A stretch of DNA of 64,000 nucleotides, taken from Kluyvera sp047971185. Lineage in GTDB: Bacteria > Pseudomonadota > Gammaproteobacteria > Enterobacterales > Enterobacteriaceae. Both the position numbers and the translations under genes were made by a program. The stretch lies in NCBI RefSeq assembly GCF_047971185.1, contig NZ_JBKDZH010000015.1, positions 62,001 through 126,000 on the forward strand. The letters are read 5' to 3'. This document shows positions 7,079 through 15,663 of the stretch, in pieces. The notes under the pieces were generated by a model. It did not search any database. It had not been told where the DNA came from and saw only the letters and a program-made list of their open reading frames with translations. Each line of letters opens with the position of its first letter. Position 1 is the first letter of the stretch.

Positions 7079-8497
7079 ATGACTTCAATCAGTAACGATC
7101 CCTCGCTCATGCCGCGCACCCAGCGCGACACCCGACGCATGAACCAGTTTGTCTCGATTGCCGCGGCGGTAGCCGGGCTGCTTTTTGGTCTCGATATCGG
7201 GGTGATTGCGGGCGCGCTGCCGTTTATCACCGATCACTTTGTGTTATCTAACCGCCTGCAGGAGTGGGTGGTCAGTAGCATGATGCTGGGGGCGGCGATC
7301 GGCGCGCTGTTCAACGGCTGGCTGTCATTCCGCCTGGGGCGTAAATACAGCCTGATGGTGGGGGCCGTGCTGTTTGTTGTCGGCTCGCTCGGCTCGGGCC
7401 TGGCGACGAACGTCGAAATGCTGCTGATTGCCCGGGTTGTTCTCGGCGTGGCCGTTGGGATTGCGTCTTATACCGCACCGCTTTATCTCTCCGAGATGGC
7501 CAGCGAAAACGTGCGTGGCAAGATGATCAGCATGTATCAGCTGATGGTGACGCTGGGAATTGTGCTGGCGTTCTTGTCCGATACGGCCTTCAGCTATACC
7601 GGTAACTGGCGCGCGATGCTCATCGTGCTGGCGCTGCCGGCGGTGGTGCTGATTGTGCTGGTAGTGTTCCTGCCGAACAGCCCGCGCTGGCTGGCGGAAA
7701 AGGGGCGTCATATTGAAGCGGAAGAGGTGCTGCGGATGCTGCGCGACACCTCGGAAAAAGCGCGTGAGGAGCTGAACGAGATCCGTGAAAGCCTGAAGCT
7801 GAAGCAGGGCGGCTGGGCGCTGTTTAAGGTCAACCGCAACGTGCGCCGGGCGGTGTTCCTCGGCATGTTGCTCCAGGCGATGCAGCAATTTACCGGTATG
7901 AACATCATCATGTACTACGCGCCGCGCATCTTCAAAATGGCCGGGTTCACCACCACGGAACAGCAGATGATCGCCACGCTGGTGGTGGGGCTGACCTTTA
8001 TGTTCGCCACCTTTATCGCCGTCTTTACGGTGGATAAAGCCGGGCGTAAACCGGCGCTGAAAATTGGTTTCAGCGTAATGGCGCTGGGTACGCTGGTGCT
8101 GGGCTACTGCCTGATGCAGTTTGACAACGGTACGGCGTCAAGCGGGCTGTCATGGCTGTCGGTAGGCATGACCATGATGTGCATCGCCGGTTATGCAATG
8201 AGCGCCGCGCCGGTGGTGTGGATCCTGTGCTCGGAAATCCAGCCGCTGAAATGCCGCGATTTTGGTATCACCTGTTCCACCACCACCAACTGGGTGTCGA
8301 ATATGATTATCGGCGCGACCTTCCTGACGCTGCTCGACGCCATTGGCGCGGCGGGGACGTTCTGGCTGTATACCGCGCTGAACGTGGCCTTTATCGGTGT
8401 GACCTTCTGGCTGATTCCGGAAACCAAAGGGGTGACGCTGGAGCATATTGAACGCAAGCTGATGAAAGGCGAGAAATTGCGGGATATCGGCGTGTGA
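7079..8497 (+). CDS. araE: Arabinose:proton symporter
   Basis: Major facilitator sugar transporter with 12 predicted membrane helices. Starting at the ATG at 7079 (after AGGAAAA) gives 472 residues, the same as E. coli AraE; a start 27 bases further upstream is possible but less likely. Family signatures are clear: GLLFGLDIGVIAGALPFI in helix 1, RLGRKYS and DKAGRKP in the loops after helices 2 and 8, PESPRW-like PNSPRWL, and PETKGVTLE at the end. It imports L-arabinose with protons across the inner membrane. Arabinose is a side-chain sugar of pectin, so its place inside the pectin block is apt, although araE also lies beside kduD in E. coli. Confidence 0.96.
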   Translation: MTSISNDPSLMPRTQRDTRRMNQFVSIAAAVAGLLFGLDIGVIAGALPFITDHFVLSNRLQEWVVSSMMLGAAIGALFNGWLSFRLGRKYSLMVGAVLFVVGSLGSGLATNVEMLLIARVVLGVAVGIASYTAPLYLSEMASENVRGKMISMYQLMVTLGIVLAFLSDTAFSYTGNWRAMLIVLALPAVVLIVLVVFLPNSPRWLAEKGRHIEAEEVLRMLRDTSEKAREELNEIRESLKLKQGGWALFKVNRNVRRAVFLGMLLQAMQQFTGMNIIMYYAPRIFKMAGFTTTEQQMIATLVVGLTFMFATFIAVFTVDKAGRKPALKIGFSVMALGTLVLGYCLMQFDNGTASSGLSWLSVGMTMMCIAGYAMSAAPVVWILCSEIQPLKCRDFGITCSTTTNWVSNMIIGATFLTLLDAIGAAGTFWLYTALNVAFIGVTFWLIPETKGVTLEHIERKLMKGEKLRDIGV

Positions 8498-8502
8498 TGG
8501 AG

Positions 8503-8584
8503 TGCCCGGTGGCGGCTACGCCTTACCGGGCCTACAAGGTACGTCAAACGTAGGCCGGGTAAGGCGCAGCCGCCACCCGGCTTT
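8503..8584. repeat. REP/BIME pair between araE and ogl
   Basis: Two inverted REP-like units (GCCCGGTGGCGGCTACGCC and its near complement GGCGCAGCCGCCACCCGGC) form a long imperfect hairpin between convergent genes. The final stem is followed by TTTTTT, so it may also terminate araE transcripts. Confidence 0.8.
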
Positions 8585-8585
8585 T

Positions 8586-9713
8586 TTACACCTTCGCTAA
8601 ATACAGCGCTGGCATCCCCTCTGCGTCCGAGGTATACAGCACCCACTTCCCGTCCGGCGAGAACGACGGATGCGGATGCGTCACCTGGCGGTCGCCGTCC
8701 AGCACCTTCCAGCTGGTGTTGTGCTGGCAGATCGCCGTCTTCTCGCCGCTTTGCAGGTTGAACACCCAGATAAACGGATCGTTCAGGCTGATATCGCCGG
8801 TATTGTGCGGCGCGCCGTCGCCCACCACCAGTGAACCATCGTGATTGCTCATCAGGTGAGAGCAGGGCGGTATCTCCATCAGCTGGCGGTTTTCCAGCGT
8901 TGCCGGGTCCGCGCTATAGAGATAGCGGTGCGGGCTATTTTCCTGATGGGCGACGTAGTACAGCGCCGAACCATCCGGCACCCAGAATTCGTGCGTAAAG
9001 CTTTCTCCCGTCTGGTGCTGGCGCACGCAGCGCAGGTTGCTGCCGTCTTCGTTAATCAGCCACATGCGCGCGTCGATCGCGTCGCGCGGGCCTTCGTGAC
9101 AAAACGCCACGGTGCTGTCGTCGAACGGGCGATAAATGGGGTGACCCAGCCAGCGCTTTTCCTGCAAAATCGTGCGCTGCTCCCCGGTTTTGAGGTCGAT
9201 ATTAATCAGGCGGCATTCCGGGTTGGTGAAGTAGAAGGCGCGGAACTTTGACCAGTCGGTGAGCGGCTGCCAGTCGCTTTTTTTAATCTCAATGCCGACC
9301 AGCTTTGTGCAGTCGGAATTGGCGACCCAGGTGCCGTACGCCACCCACTCGTCGTCAACCTCGTACACCACGTGCTCTTCCAGCGTGGCGAGATCCACGC
9401 GGCGCAGCTGGCGGGTATCTTTGACGTACCACAGCGACCGATCGTCATCGGAAAGAAAACCGCCGAAGGTATTATCGCCCGCGCCGTCGGTCAGCTGGGT
9501 TGCCTGCTGCGCGGCAATATCCAGTAAATAGTAGTTCCAGTGCCCCTCGAACGCGCCGCCAAAAATCAGCTTGCCGCCGTCGCGGGTGAAGCATTTTTGG
9601 TAGAAGTAGTTACGGTGGCAAATGATGTGTGGTGGCGTCATCCGGATCACCTCGTGACCGGTTTCGCTGTCCTTCTGGTGACGGAAATTCAGCGGGATGA
9701 TTTTGCCTTTCAT
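8586..9713 (-). CDS. Oligogalacturonate lyase (PL22), second copy
   Basis: Second Ogl-type lyase, 375 residues from an ATG preceded by AAGGAGAAAGG; a 19-codon extension upstream lacks support. All key residues are conserved: THEFW (His241), SHLMSN (His286) and RQVTHPHP (Gln343, His346, His348), so it should be active on short oligogalacturonides. Compared with the copy at 3450-4625 it is shorter in the loop before DPFIWVF and ends soon after LYLAKV. It lies directly downstream of the tog transport genes on the same strand, separated from togB by a hairpin terminator, and probably belongs to that transcription unit. The clear divergence from the first copy argues against a recent local duplication. 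Confidence 0.88.
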   Translation of the reverse strand: MKGKIIPLNFRHQKDSETGHEVIRMTPPHIICHRNYFYQKCFTRDGGKLIFGGAFEGHWNYYLLDIAAQQATQLTDGAGDNTFGGFLSDDDRSLWYVKDTRQLRRVDLATLEEHVVYEVDDEWVAYGTWVANSDCTKLVGIEIKKSDWQPLTDWSKFRAFYFTNPECRLINIDLKTGEQRTILQEKRWLGHPIYRPFDDSTVAFCHEGPRDAIDARMWLINEDGSNLRCVRQHQTGESFTHEFWVPDGSALYYVAHQENSPHRYLYSADPATLENRQLMEIPPCSHLMSNHDGSLVVGDGAPHNTGDISLNDPFIWVFNLQSGEKTAICQHNTSWKVLDGDRQVTHPHPSFSPDGKWVLYTSDAEGMPALYLAKV

Positions 9714-9728
9714 GTCCTTTCTCCTTGT

Positions 9729-9765
9729 ATAAAAAAATACCCCGCAGCCGAAGCTGCAGGGTATC
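9729..9765 (-). terminator. Terminator-like hairpin between togB and second ogl
   Basis: On the minus strand ATACCCTGCAGCTTCGGCTG continues into a GC-rich right arm (CGGGGTAT) and seven T. It lies 18 bases past the togB stop and just before the ribosome-binding site of the second ogl, so it may reduce ogl expression relative to the transporter. Confidence 0.85.
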
Positions 9766-9782
9766 AACACGTGATGGAGCGA

Positions 9783-11069
9783 TTAACGCATTGCGCGTCT
9801 CAGGATACGTTCACCCTGACGCTGGAAGTCAGCCGCGGCGTCTTCAACGGATTTCTGACCGTAGTCGATGTACTGCAGCGTGGTACCGAACTGGGCCACG
9901 ATCTGCGGGTCATCGAAGTACGGAGAAACGCTCAGCTTCGCCGGCAGAGACTGCGCCAGACGCAGGCCAGACACTGACGGATCGCTCTCTTTCAGGATGC
10001 CGTCTTCGGTCAGGTATTTCACCGCGACCTTGCTCAGCGGTACGCCACGCTCGAGGCCCAGCGTATCCACACCTTCTTTGCTGTTCAGCAGGAAGTTGAT
10101 GACTTTCGCTGCCGCTTCCGGGTTCTTCGTCGACTTACCGATAGACAGCATCTGCGCCGGTTTGAAGAACAGACCCGCGTCGGTGGCGCCCGGCAGCATT
10201 GGGTAGCTACCCAGCTCCAGCTTCGCTGGCGGCTTCAGGTTGTCGGAGTATTTGTTGATGGTGGAGTTCCACATGTAGGTCCCGCCCCACTCACCCTGGA
10301 TCCACGGCTTCATCTCATACATGTTGCTCTTACCAAATGACGCGTAGTATTTGGTGTCCGGCATCACGTGGCTGTCGACCAGCTTCTTATACATCTGGAA
10401 GAACTCAACCCACTGCTCTTTGGTGTAGGAGAATTTCTTCGCCTTTTCATCAATCGCCGGGATATTGTACTTCTGAATCATGTAAGAGTTCAGCAGCGCC
10501 AGGGTATCCTGGTGCTCCAGCACGACCGGGTAGTACTGTTTGCCAAGCTTGCTTTCGAAGGTTTTACCCGCCGCCATCAGGTCGTCCCAGGTTTTCGGGT
10601 ATTCAACGCCGGCCTGTTTCCAGGTTTCGTCGTTGAAGTAGAACACGCGCGCGGTCACGGAGATTGGGATCCCGTTCAGCTTGCCGTTCACCGTGGTGGA
10701 CTGCAGCTCTTTGGCGTCGAACTGGCTTAAGTCGATCACGTCCTTCATTTTGTTCAGGTCGTAGAAGCCGTCGCCGGTTTTGGAGAAGATCGGCAGCCAG
10801 TTCCAGTTAGTCTGCATCACGTCCGGCTCGGTGCCGCCCGCGATCTGGGTGGTCAGACGGGATAAGTGGCCGTCCCAACCGGTGTATTCTGCTTTGACGT
10901 TAATGTCCGGGTTCTGCTTATGGAACTCTTCCAGCGCCTTCAGAGTGACCTGGTGACGGCCGTTGCCGCCCCACCAGGACATACGAAGATCAACATCCTT
11001 AGCCATAGAAGGCAGGGCGGTCAGGCCCAGAGTGGCGGAGATTGCTGCGCTTAAAAGCACTTTTTTCAT
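9783..11069 (-). CDS. togB: Oligogalacturonide ABC transporter, periplasmic binding protein
   Basis: Solute-binding protein of 428 residues, family 1 (MalE-like). Residues 1-23 form a signal peptide ending PSMA, so the protein is periplasmic. Features of family 1 include DLRMSWWGGNGRH near the start and GGTEPDVMQTNWNWLP. It is followed on the plus-strand map, and preceded in transcription, by the ATPase and two permeases. The neighbouring kdgM, ogl, kdu and kdgF genes point to oligogalacturonides as ligands, as for TogB of Dickeya and Yersinia. Sequence alone does not prove the ligand. Translation starts at ATG after GGAGTATTAAA. Confidence 0.85.
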   Translation of the reverse strand: MKKVLLSAAISATLGLTALPSMAKDVDLRMSWWGGNGRHQVTLKALEEFHKQNPDINVKAEYTGWDGHLSRLTTQIAGGTEPDVMQTNWNWLPIFSKTGDGFYDLNKMKDVIDLSQFDAKELQSTTVNGKLNGIPISVTARVFYFNDETWKQAGVEYPKTWDDLMAAGKTFESKLGKQYYPVVLEHQDTLALLNSYMIQKYNIPAIDEKAKKFSYTKEQWVEFFQMYKKLVDSHVMPDTKYYASFGKSNMYEMKPWIQGEWGGTYMWNSTINKYSDNLKPPAKLELGSYPMLPGATDAGLFFKPAQMLSIGKSTKNPEAAAKVINFLLNSKEGVDTLGLERGVPLSKVAVKYLTEDGILKESDPSVSGLRLAQSLPAKLSVSPYFDDPQIVAQFGTTLQYIDYGQKSVEDAAADFQRQGERILRRAMR

Positions 11070-11083
11070 TTTAATACTCCAGA

Positions 11084-12211
11084 TTAGAGAGAGAGGTTCT
11101 GTTCAGTTTTAGCGTCAAAAATATGACATTTGTTCATGTCAAACTTAAAGTACACTTTACGATGAAGACCTTTATCAATCATCGGCTTAGCTTCATCTGA
11201 AGGGATGCGCGCCGTCAGCTCGTAGTTCGCGACTTTCAGGTAAACGAAGAACTCGTGGCCCATGTTTTCGACGCGGACCATCTCACCGCTGCAGCCGCCT
11301 TCAGCGAATGGCTCATCGGACAGGGAGACGAACTCCGGACGAATGCCATAGAACACTTCTTCGTTCTCGTGACCAGACAGCTTCTGGTGCAGATCTTCGC
11401 TCAGTGGCATGAACTCATCGCCCACGCTCAGGTTCAGGCGACCTTCTTTATTCACCAGCTTGCTGGAGCGGATGTTCATTTCCGGCGCGCCGATAAAGCC
11501 CGCAACGAACATGTTTTTCGGTTTGTGGTACAGGTTGTCCGGGGTATCCACCTGCATGATGTGGCCGAGCTTCATTACGCAGATACGGTCGCCCATGGTC
11601 ATCGCTTCGGTCTGATCGTGGGTTACGTAGACGGTGGTCGCCGGTTTGCCGGATTTCTTCAGCTGCTTGTGCAGGTCGGAAATACGGATACGCATTGACG
11701 CACGCAGCTTGGCATCCAGGTTAGACAGCGGCTCATCGAACAGGAACACGTCCGGCTTTTTCACAATCGCGCGGCCTACGGCCACACGCTGTGCCTGACC
11801 ACCGGAGAGCTGACGCGGCAGACGGTCCAGCAGCTCTTCCAGCTCGAGGATTTTCGCCGCTTCGTTCACCTGGGCGTCGATCTGATCTTTCGGCATTTTG
11901 CTCAGCTTCAGGCCAAACGCCAGGTTCTCACGCACCGTCATGTGCGGATACAGCGCGTAGTTCTGGAACACCATCGCAATGCCGCGCTCTTTTGGCGCGA
12001 GGTTGTTGACGATCTTCTCGCCGATGCGGACTTCGCCGCCGCTGATGGTTTCCAGACCAGCCAGCATACGCAGGGTGGTCGACTTGGCGCAGCCGGACGG
12101 ACCGACGATAACCATAAACTCACCTTCTGCGATTTTCAGGTCGATACCATGTACCGCTTTGAAGCCGTTGGAGTACACTTTTTCCAGTTTGTTGAAAATA
12201 ACTTCAGCCAT
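11084..12211 (-). CDS. togA: Oligogalacturonide ABC transporter, ATP-binding subunit
   Basis: MalK/UgpC-type ATPase of 375 residues that would energise the import complex on the cytoplasmic face. The order is Walker A (GPSGCAKSTT, about residues 38-47), Q-loop (VFQNYALYPHMT), signature LSGGQAQRVAVGRA, Walker B (DVFLFDEPLSNLD), the switch histidine (YVTHDQTEAMT) and a C-terminal regulatory OB-fold region with EVFYGIRPEF. Walker A has alanine where most relatives have glycine (GCGKST). It lies 14 bases upstream of togB and 12 bases downstream of togN in transcription order, so the four genes form one operon. Confidence 0.9.
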   Translation of the reverse strand: MAEVIFNKLEKVYSNGFKAVHGIDLKIAEGEFMVIVGPSGCAKSTTLRMLAGLETISGGEVRIGEKIVNNLAPKERGIAMVFQNYALYPHMTVRENLAFGLKLSKMPKDQIDAQVNEAAKILELEELLDRLPRQLSGGQAQRVAVGRAIVKKPDVFLFDEPLSNLDAKLRASMRIRISDLHKQLKKSGKPATTVYVTHDQTEAMTMGDRICVMKLGHIMQVDTPDNLYHKPKNMFVAGFIGAPEMNIRSSKLVNKEGRLNLSVGDEFMPLSEDLHQKLSGHENEEVFYGIRPEFVSLSDEPFAEGGCSGEMVRVENMGHEFFVYLKVANYELTARIPSDEAKPMIDKGLHRKVYFKFDMNKCHIFDAKTEQNLSL

Positions 12212-12223
12212 GATATATCCCTC

Positions 12224-13126
12224 TTAACCTTTAATTCCGCTGCTGGTAACGCCCTGTACGAAGTAGCGCTGCGCCAGGAAGAACACAATGATGGATGGCA
12301 GAATGGAGATGCTCGCCATTGCCAGAATTTCGTTCCACGGCGCCCCTTCGGTGACGTCGATGGACATTTTCAGTGCCAGTGCAATCGGATACTTATCAAC
12401 GCTGTAGACGTAGATCAGCGGGCCGATAAAGTCGTTCATGGACCACATGAACTGGAACAGGGCGACGGAGATAATCGCCGGCTTCAGAATCGGTACCACC
12501 ACGTACCACAGCACCTGGATGGAGTTACAGCCGTCAATCTGCGCCGCTTCTTCCATGTCACGCGGTACGCCGCGCAGGAACTGAATCAGCATGAAGACGA
12601 AGAACCCTTGCGTGGCGAAGGCCAGCGGCAGGTACAGCGGCATGTAGCTGTTCAGCATGCCCATTTCACGGAACATCAGGTACTGAGGAATCAGCAGTAC
12701 GGTGCTCGGCAGCAGCATGGTGGTGATGAGCGTCGCGAACCAGAATTTCTTCCATGGAATCTCGAAGCGGGCAAAGCCGTACGCCACGATGGTGGAAGAG
12801 ATAATGGTCAGGATCACTTTCGGAATCACATACTTGAAGGTGTTCAGCATGTAATGACCGAAGGTGTACTCGGTACCGGTTTTCCAGCCGTTAATAAAGC
12901 CGTCCCAGGTGGCGTGTGCCGGCCACAGGCTCAGCGTGGTGAAGATCTCGTGGTTCGGTTTGAACGACGCCGAGAACATCCACGCCAGCGGGTAAAGCAT
13001 TAACAGACCGACGATCAGCAGGATGGTGTAGCGTACCCAGGCGTTGATCTTCTCACGGCGAAGGGTGCGGGCAACCTCACGATCAGCGATGCTTCTTGCG
13101 TCGGAGATTAGTTGAATATCAGCCAT
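12224..13126 (-). CDS. togN: Oligogalacturonide ABC transporter, permease subunit TogN
   Basis: Inner-membrane permease of 300 residues, MalG-like, with six predicted helices. The ATPase-contact (EAA) loop reads EEAAQIDGCNSIQVLWYVVVP. The ATG at 13126 follows AGGGAGG and overlaps the end of togM by eight bases (ATGGCTGA), which indicates translational coupling. An upstream in-frame extension would run through togM and is rejected. It pairs with TogM to form the channel of the importer. Confidence 0.9.
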   Translation of the reverse strand: MADIQLISDARSIADREVARTLRREKINAWVRYTILLIVGLLMLYPLAWMFSASFKPNHEIFTTLSLWPAHATWDGFINGWKTGTEYTFGHYMLNTFKYVIPKVILTIISSTIVAYGFARFEIPWKKFWFATLITTMLLPSTVLLIPQYLMFREMGMLNSYMPLYLPLAFATQGFFVFMLIQFLRGVPRDMEEAAQIDGCNSIQVLWYVVVPILKPAIISVALFQFMWSMNDFIGPLIYVYSVDKYPIALALKMSIDVTEGAPWNEILAMASISILPSIIVFFLAQRYFVQGVTSSGIKG

Positions 13127-14009
13127 TTTTGCCTCCCTTATCGGCGGAGTAGAACACCCAGTATTTTGAAGACTTAAAGGCAATGGCAGCGAAGACTGCT
13201 ACAACCAGGAACAGAACCCACGCCAGCGCCGCGCCGTAACCCATGTCGAAGTACTTGAACGCCGTGTCGTAGATGTACAGCGAGAACAGGTACGTTGAGT
13301 AGGTTGGGCCACCGCCGGTAATGACGTACGGGCCGGTAAACTCCTGGAATGCCTGCGTGGTCTGCATGATGAAGTTGAAGAAGATAACCGGCGTAATCAG
13401 CGGCACGGTCACTTTCATAAACATCTGCCATTTAGAGGCGCCATCGATCATCGCCGCTTCGTACTGAGACTGCGGAACGTTCTGCAGGGCCGCCAGGAAG
13501 ATAACCATCGCGGAGCCGAACTGCCATACGCGCAGCAGGGTAACGGACATCAGCGCCAGAGACGGCTCGCCCAGCCAGTTGACCGGATCGAAACCGAGCA
13601 CGCCGATGAAGCTATTCAGCAGGCCGTCGATGGCGAACAGGGCGCGCCACAGTACCGCGATAGCCACGGAGCTACCGAGGATAGACGGAATATAGTAAGC
13701 AGTACGGAAGAAGCCGATACCGCGTAATTTAAAGTTAAGAACAAACGCAATCCCTAAAGCAAATGCCAGTTTTAATGGGATTGTCAAAAATACGTAGGCA
13801 AACGTCACGCCCATGGATTTCCAGAAGAGTGAATCTTCGGTTAACATGTAGCGATAGTTTTCGATGCCGTTAAACACCGGCGGACTCATCAAGTCATACT
13901 CAGTAAAACTGAGGAAGAAAGATGAAACGAACGGGAAGGCCGTGAAGATTATCAACCCGATTATATAGGGTGAAATCCACGCCAAACCCAGCATTCTGTT
14001 TTCATTCAT
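13119..14009 (-). CDS. togM: Oligogalacturonide ABC transporter, permease subunit TogM
   Basis: Inner-membrane permease of 296 residues, MalF-like, with six predicted helices starting MLGLAWISPYIIGLIIFTAFP. The EAA loop reads YEAAMIDGASKWQMFMKVTVP. It is the first gene of the togM-togN-togA-togB-ogl unit. Two KdgR-type palindromes lie upstream within 310 bases. The order M-N-A-B is the same as in the described Tog systems of Dickeya. Confidence 0.9.
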   Translation of the reverse strand: MNENRMLGLAWISPYIIGLIIFTAFPFVSSFFLSFTEYDLMSPPVFNGIENYRYMLTEDSLFWKSMGVTFAYVFLTIPLKLAFALGIAFVLNFKLRGIGFFRTAYYIPSILGSSVAIAVLWRALFAIDGLLNSFIGVLGFDPVNWLGEPSLALMSVTLLRVWQFGSAMVIFLAALQNVPQSQYEAAMIDGASKWQMFMKVTVPLITPVIFFNFIMQTTQAFQEFTGPYVITGGGPTYSTYLFSLYIYDTAFKYFDMGYGAALAWVLFLVVAVFAAIAFKSSKYWVFYSADKGGKNG

Positions 14010-14215
14010 ACATACCTACCTGGCGAACAAGTGTGTCAAACGGATTGGGTGTTAGTTACATCCCTCGCGCCTGCTGGCGCCAGAGCGTTTAAAGCGTTAA
14101 CTTGGTGTCGGTCATGCAGCCTTTCCCTGTAAGTGAATGTAATGCAATAAAATTCAGTATCTTCCATTGGTCGGTGCTTTTGCGTTTTAAAATCTCCTGC
14201 TGGTTAGCAATCATT

Positions 14216-14236
14216 TTATAAAACACCGTTTTAAAT
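14216..14236. promoter_or_regulatory. KdgR-type operator upstream of togM (proximal)
   Basis: The core AAAACACCGTTTTAAAT is a palindrome of KdgR type about 210 bases before togM. It fits the pattern less well than the distal site. Confidence 0.6.
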
Positions 14237-14292
14237 TTATTTTATTGCGATTTGTTTCTACGTCATTCGATTAATCGTGAAAATGTGATCGG

Positions 14293-14313
14293 AGTCGAAA
14301 CGATGTTTCATTA
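14293..14313. promoter_or_regulatory. KdgR-type operator upstream of togM (distal)
   Basis: The core GAAACGATGTTTCATTA is a strong KdgR match, with its centre 77 bases from the proximal site. Confidence 0.75.
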
Positions 14314-14458
14314 TAGTGACGGCGATGGCGTTTTTGTCCCTCAGCCAGCATCATTCGGGGCTTCTGGTATGGAAGTTGACGACGACGGATATCTATTAAT
14401 GGCGATATAATTAGGTATCGGAATGATTAATAAACTAATGTTTATTAGTATGAAAATA

Positions 14459-14487
14459 TAAAGCCTCAGCTAAAAAGATGAGGCTTT
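14459..14487 (-). terminator. Probable terminator after the papain-like hydrolase gene
   Basis: AAAGCCTC and GAGGCTTT form a perfect stem 70 bases past the stop codon. The minus-strand side continues TTTATATTTTC, so termination is plausible though the T tract is interrupted. Confidence 0.65.
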
Positions 14488-14558
14488 GATCACAATATTT
14501 GGCTTATTCTGGAAACATCAGGAATGTATGTTTTTGGACGGTTGTCCGCTATTTTTCT

Positions 14559-15467
14559 CTATAGCATCACAATCCCGATGGGCACCAGATTCGTGCAGTG
14601 GCGCATCAAATCGCCCGGGGCAACAAACATATTATTGTTGGCCCTCAGCGCCGCCAGCGGATCGAAACGCGTTGTGGTGGTATCAAGCTGTACTAACGAC
14701 GCGTGTGCCTGGGCAAACTGGTAGATGGCTTCCGCCAGCGCATCCGTCATGGCCGGCGTCGTTGGGGTACCGTTATCCAAAAACGCGTCATGCAGCGCTT
14801 CGCACAGCGCTTCATCGCTGGCGGTCTCCGCTGCGGTGTTCATCTCATCGTGGGTAAAGCTCGGCTGGCGTTGCTGCATCCAGTCGGCGGCTTTATCGAG
14901 CAGCGTTTCCCCAATTGCCGAGTCCAGCTGCGTAGCGTGGCGGAACTGCAAACGGAAGGCGCTACCGGCATCCTCAAAACATTGGGCCACGAACTGTGAA
15001 CACACCATTGGATGTTTACCCGGCGTCTGCTGCTGCTGAATAAACTGGGCGATGGTGGCGGTCAGCTTTTTCAGTATCCGAATAATAACCTGCTGCTTAG
15101 GGCTGGTTATCGAGAATTTTTTATACATCAACAGCAGGCCAACCATGTACAGCCCCGCATGATCGTAGGGTTCCTGATTATTCAGATGCAGGCGCGCCGC
15201 ATGGGTGACGGGGGTTAGCGCAGAGGCCGTCGTGTGACGATAAACATGAATGGTGCGGCCGCTGAAGCGCTTTTCAGCGGGATTGGTGGCAACCTGCGGC
15301 GGCGTTTCTTCAATAATCGTCGGCGGGCAGGCGTCAAAATACATCGCCGCATGGCTGACCGGGGCATCGGTCAGAAAGGTAATTGCCCAGGAAATAAAAC
15401 TCTTCTTCTCGGGGGAAAACAGCAGTACGTCAGCGGGGTGCAAATCGTCAAGTGAAAGTCTTTTCAT
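14559..15467 (-). CDS. Permuted papain-like hydrolase (YiiX/YebB-like, NlpC/P60 superfamily)
   Basis: Protein of 302 residues without signal peptide or membrane helix. The N-terminal half follows the circularly permuted NlpC/P60 pattern: a GDVLLF-like element (HPADVLLF, 10-17), SHAAMYF with the likely catalytic His39, IIEE near residue 53, and much later VCSQFVAQCF with the likely nucleophile Cys156. Such enzymes act as amidases, peptidases or acyltransferases; the substrate here is unknown. The C-terminal 120 residues have no recognised domain. It stands alone between the tog operon and kdgF, with no KdgR-type site directly before it, so a link to pectin use is not shown. Confidence 0.6.
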   Translation of the reverse strand: MKRLSLDDLHPADVLLFSPEKKSFISWAITFLTDAPVSHAAMYFDACPPTIIEETPPQVATNPAEKRFSGRTIHVYRHTTASALTPVTHAARLHLNNQEPYDHAGLYMVGLLLMYKKFSITSPKQQVIIRILKKLTATIAQFIQQQQTPGKHPMVCSQFVAQCFEDAGSAFRLQFRHATQLDSAIGETLLDKAADWMQQRQPSFTHDEMNTAAETASDEALCEALHDAFLDNGTPTTPAMTDALAEAIYQFAQAHASLVQLDTTTTRFDPLAALRANNNMFVAPGDLMRHCTNLVPIGIVML

Positions 15468-15663
15468 AAAATTCCCTTTTTGTCGCTTTCAGGCGCGTAA
15501 TAGCTGAAGGTCACTAGCATAACGTGCATTATTTTTCGCCGACTGTGATAGAAATCGACGTTAGATCTCAGCGGAAAGCGTGATTTTAGGCGCGGAATCA
15601 GAGGGAATGAAGCAAAGGGAGAGTGGCCGCCTTTCGCGATGAAAAGCGGCTGGAGAGCGTGGC

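Larger units (their letters stand above)
14010..14558. other. Intergenic region upstream of togM
   Basis: A 549-base AT-rich region between togM and the papain-like hydrolase gene, both on the minus strand. It carries two KdgR-type palindromes (14216-14236 and 14293-14313), a CRP-like half site AAATGTGATC at 14281-14290, and a terminator-like hairpin at 14459-14487. No gene is seen. Confidence 0.65.

Noticed and set aside
11942..13003. Plus-strand open frame of 353 codons over togA/togN
   Set aside because: Antisense shadow of conserved transporter genes with no recognisable domain.
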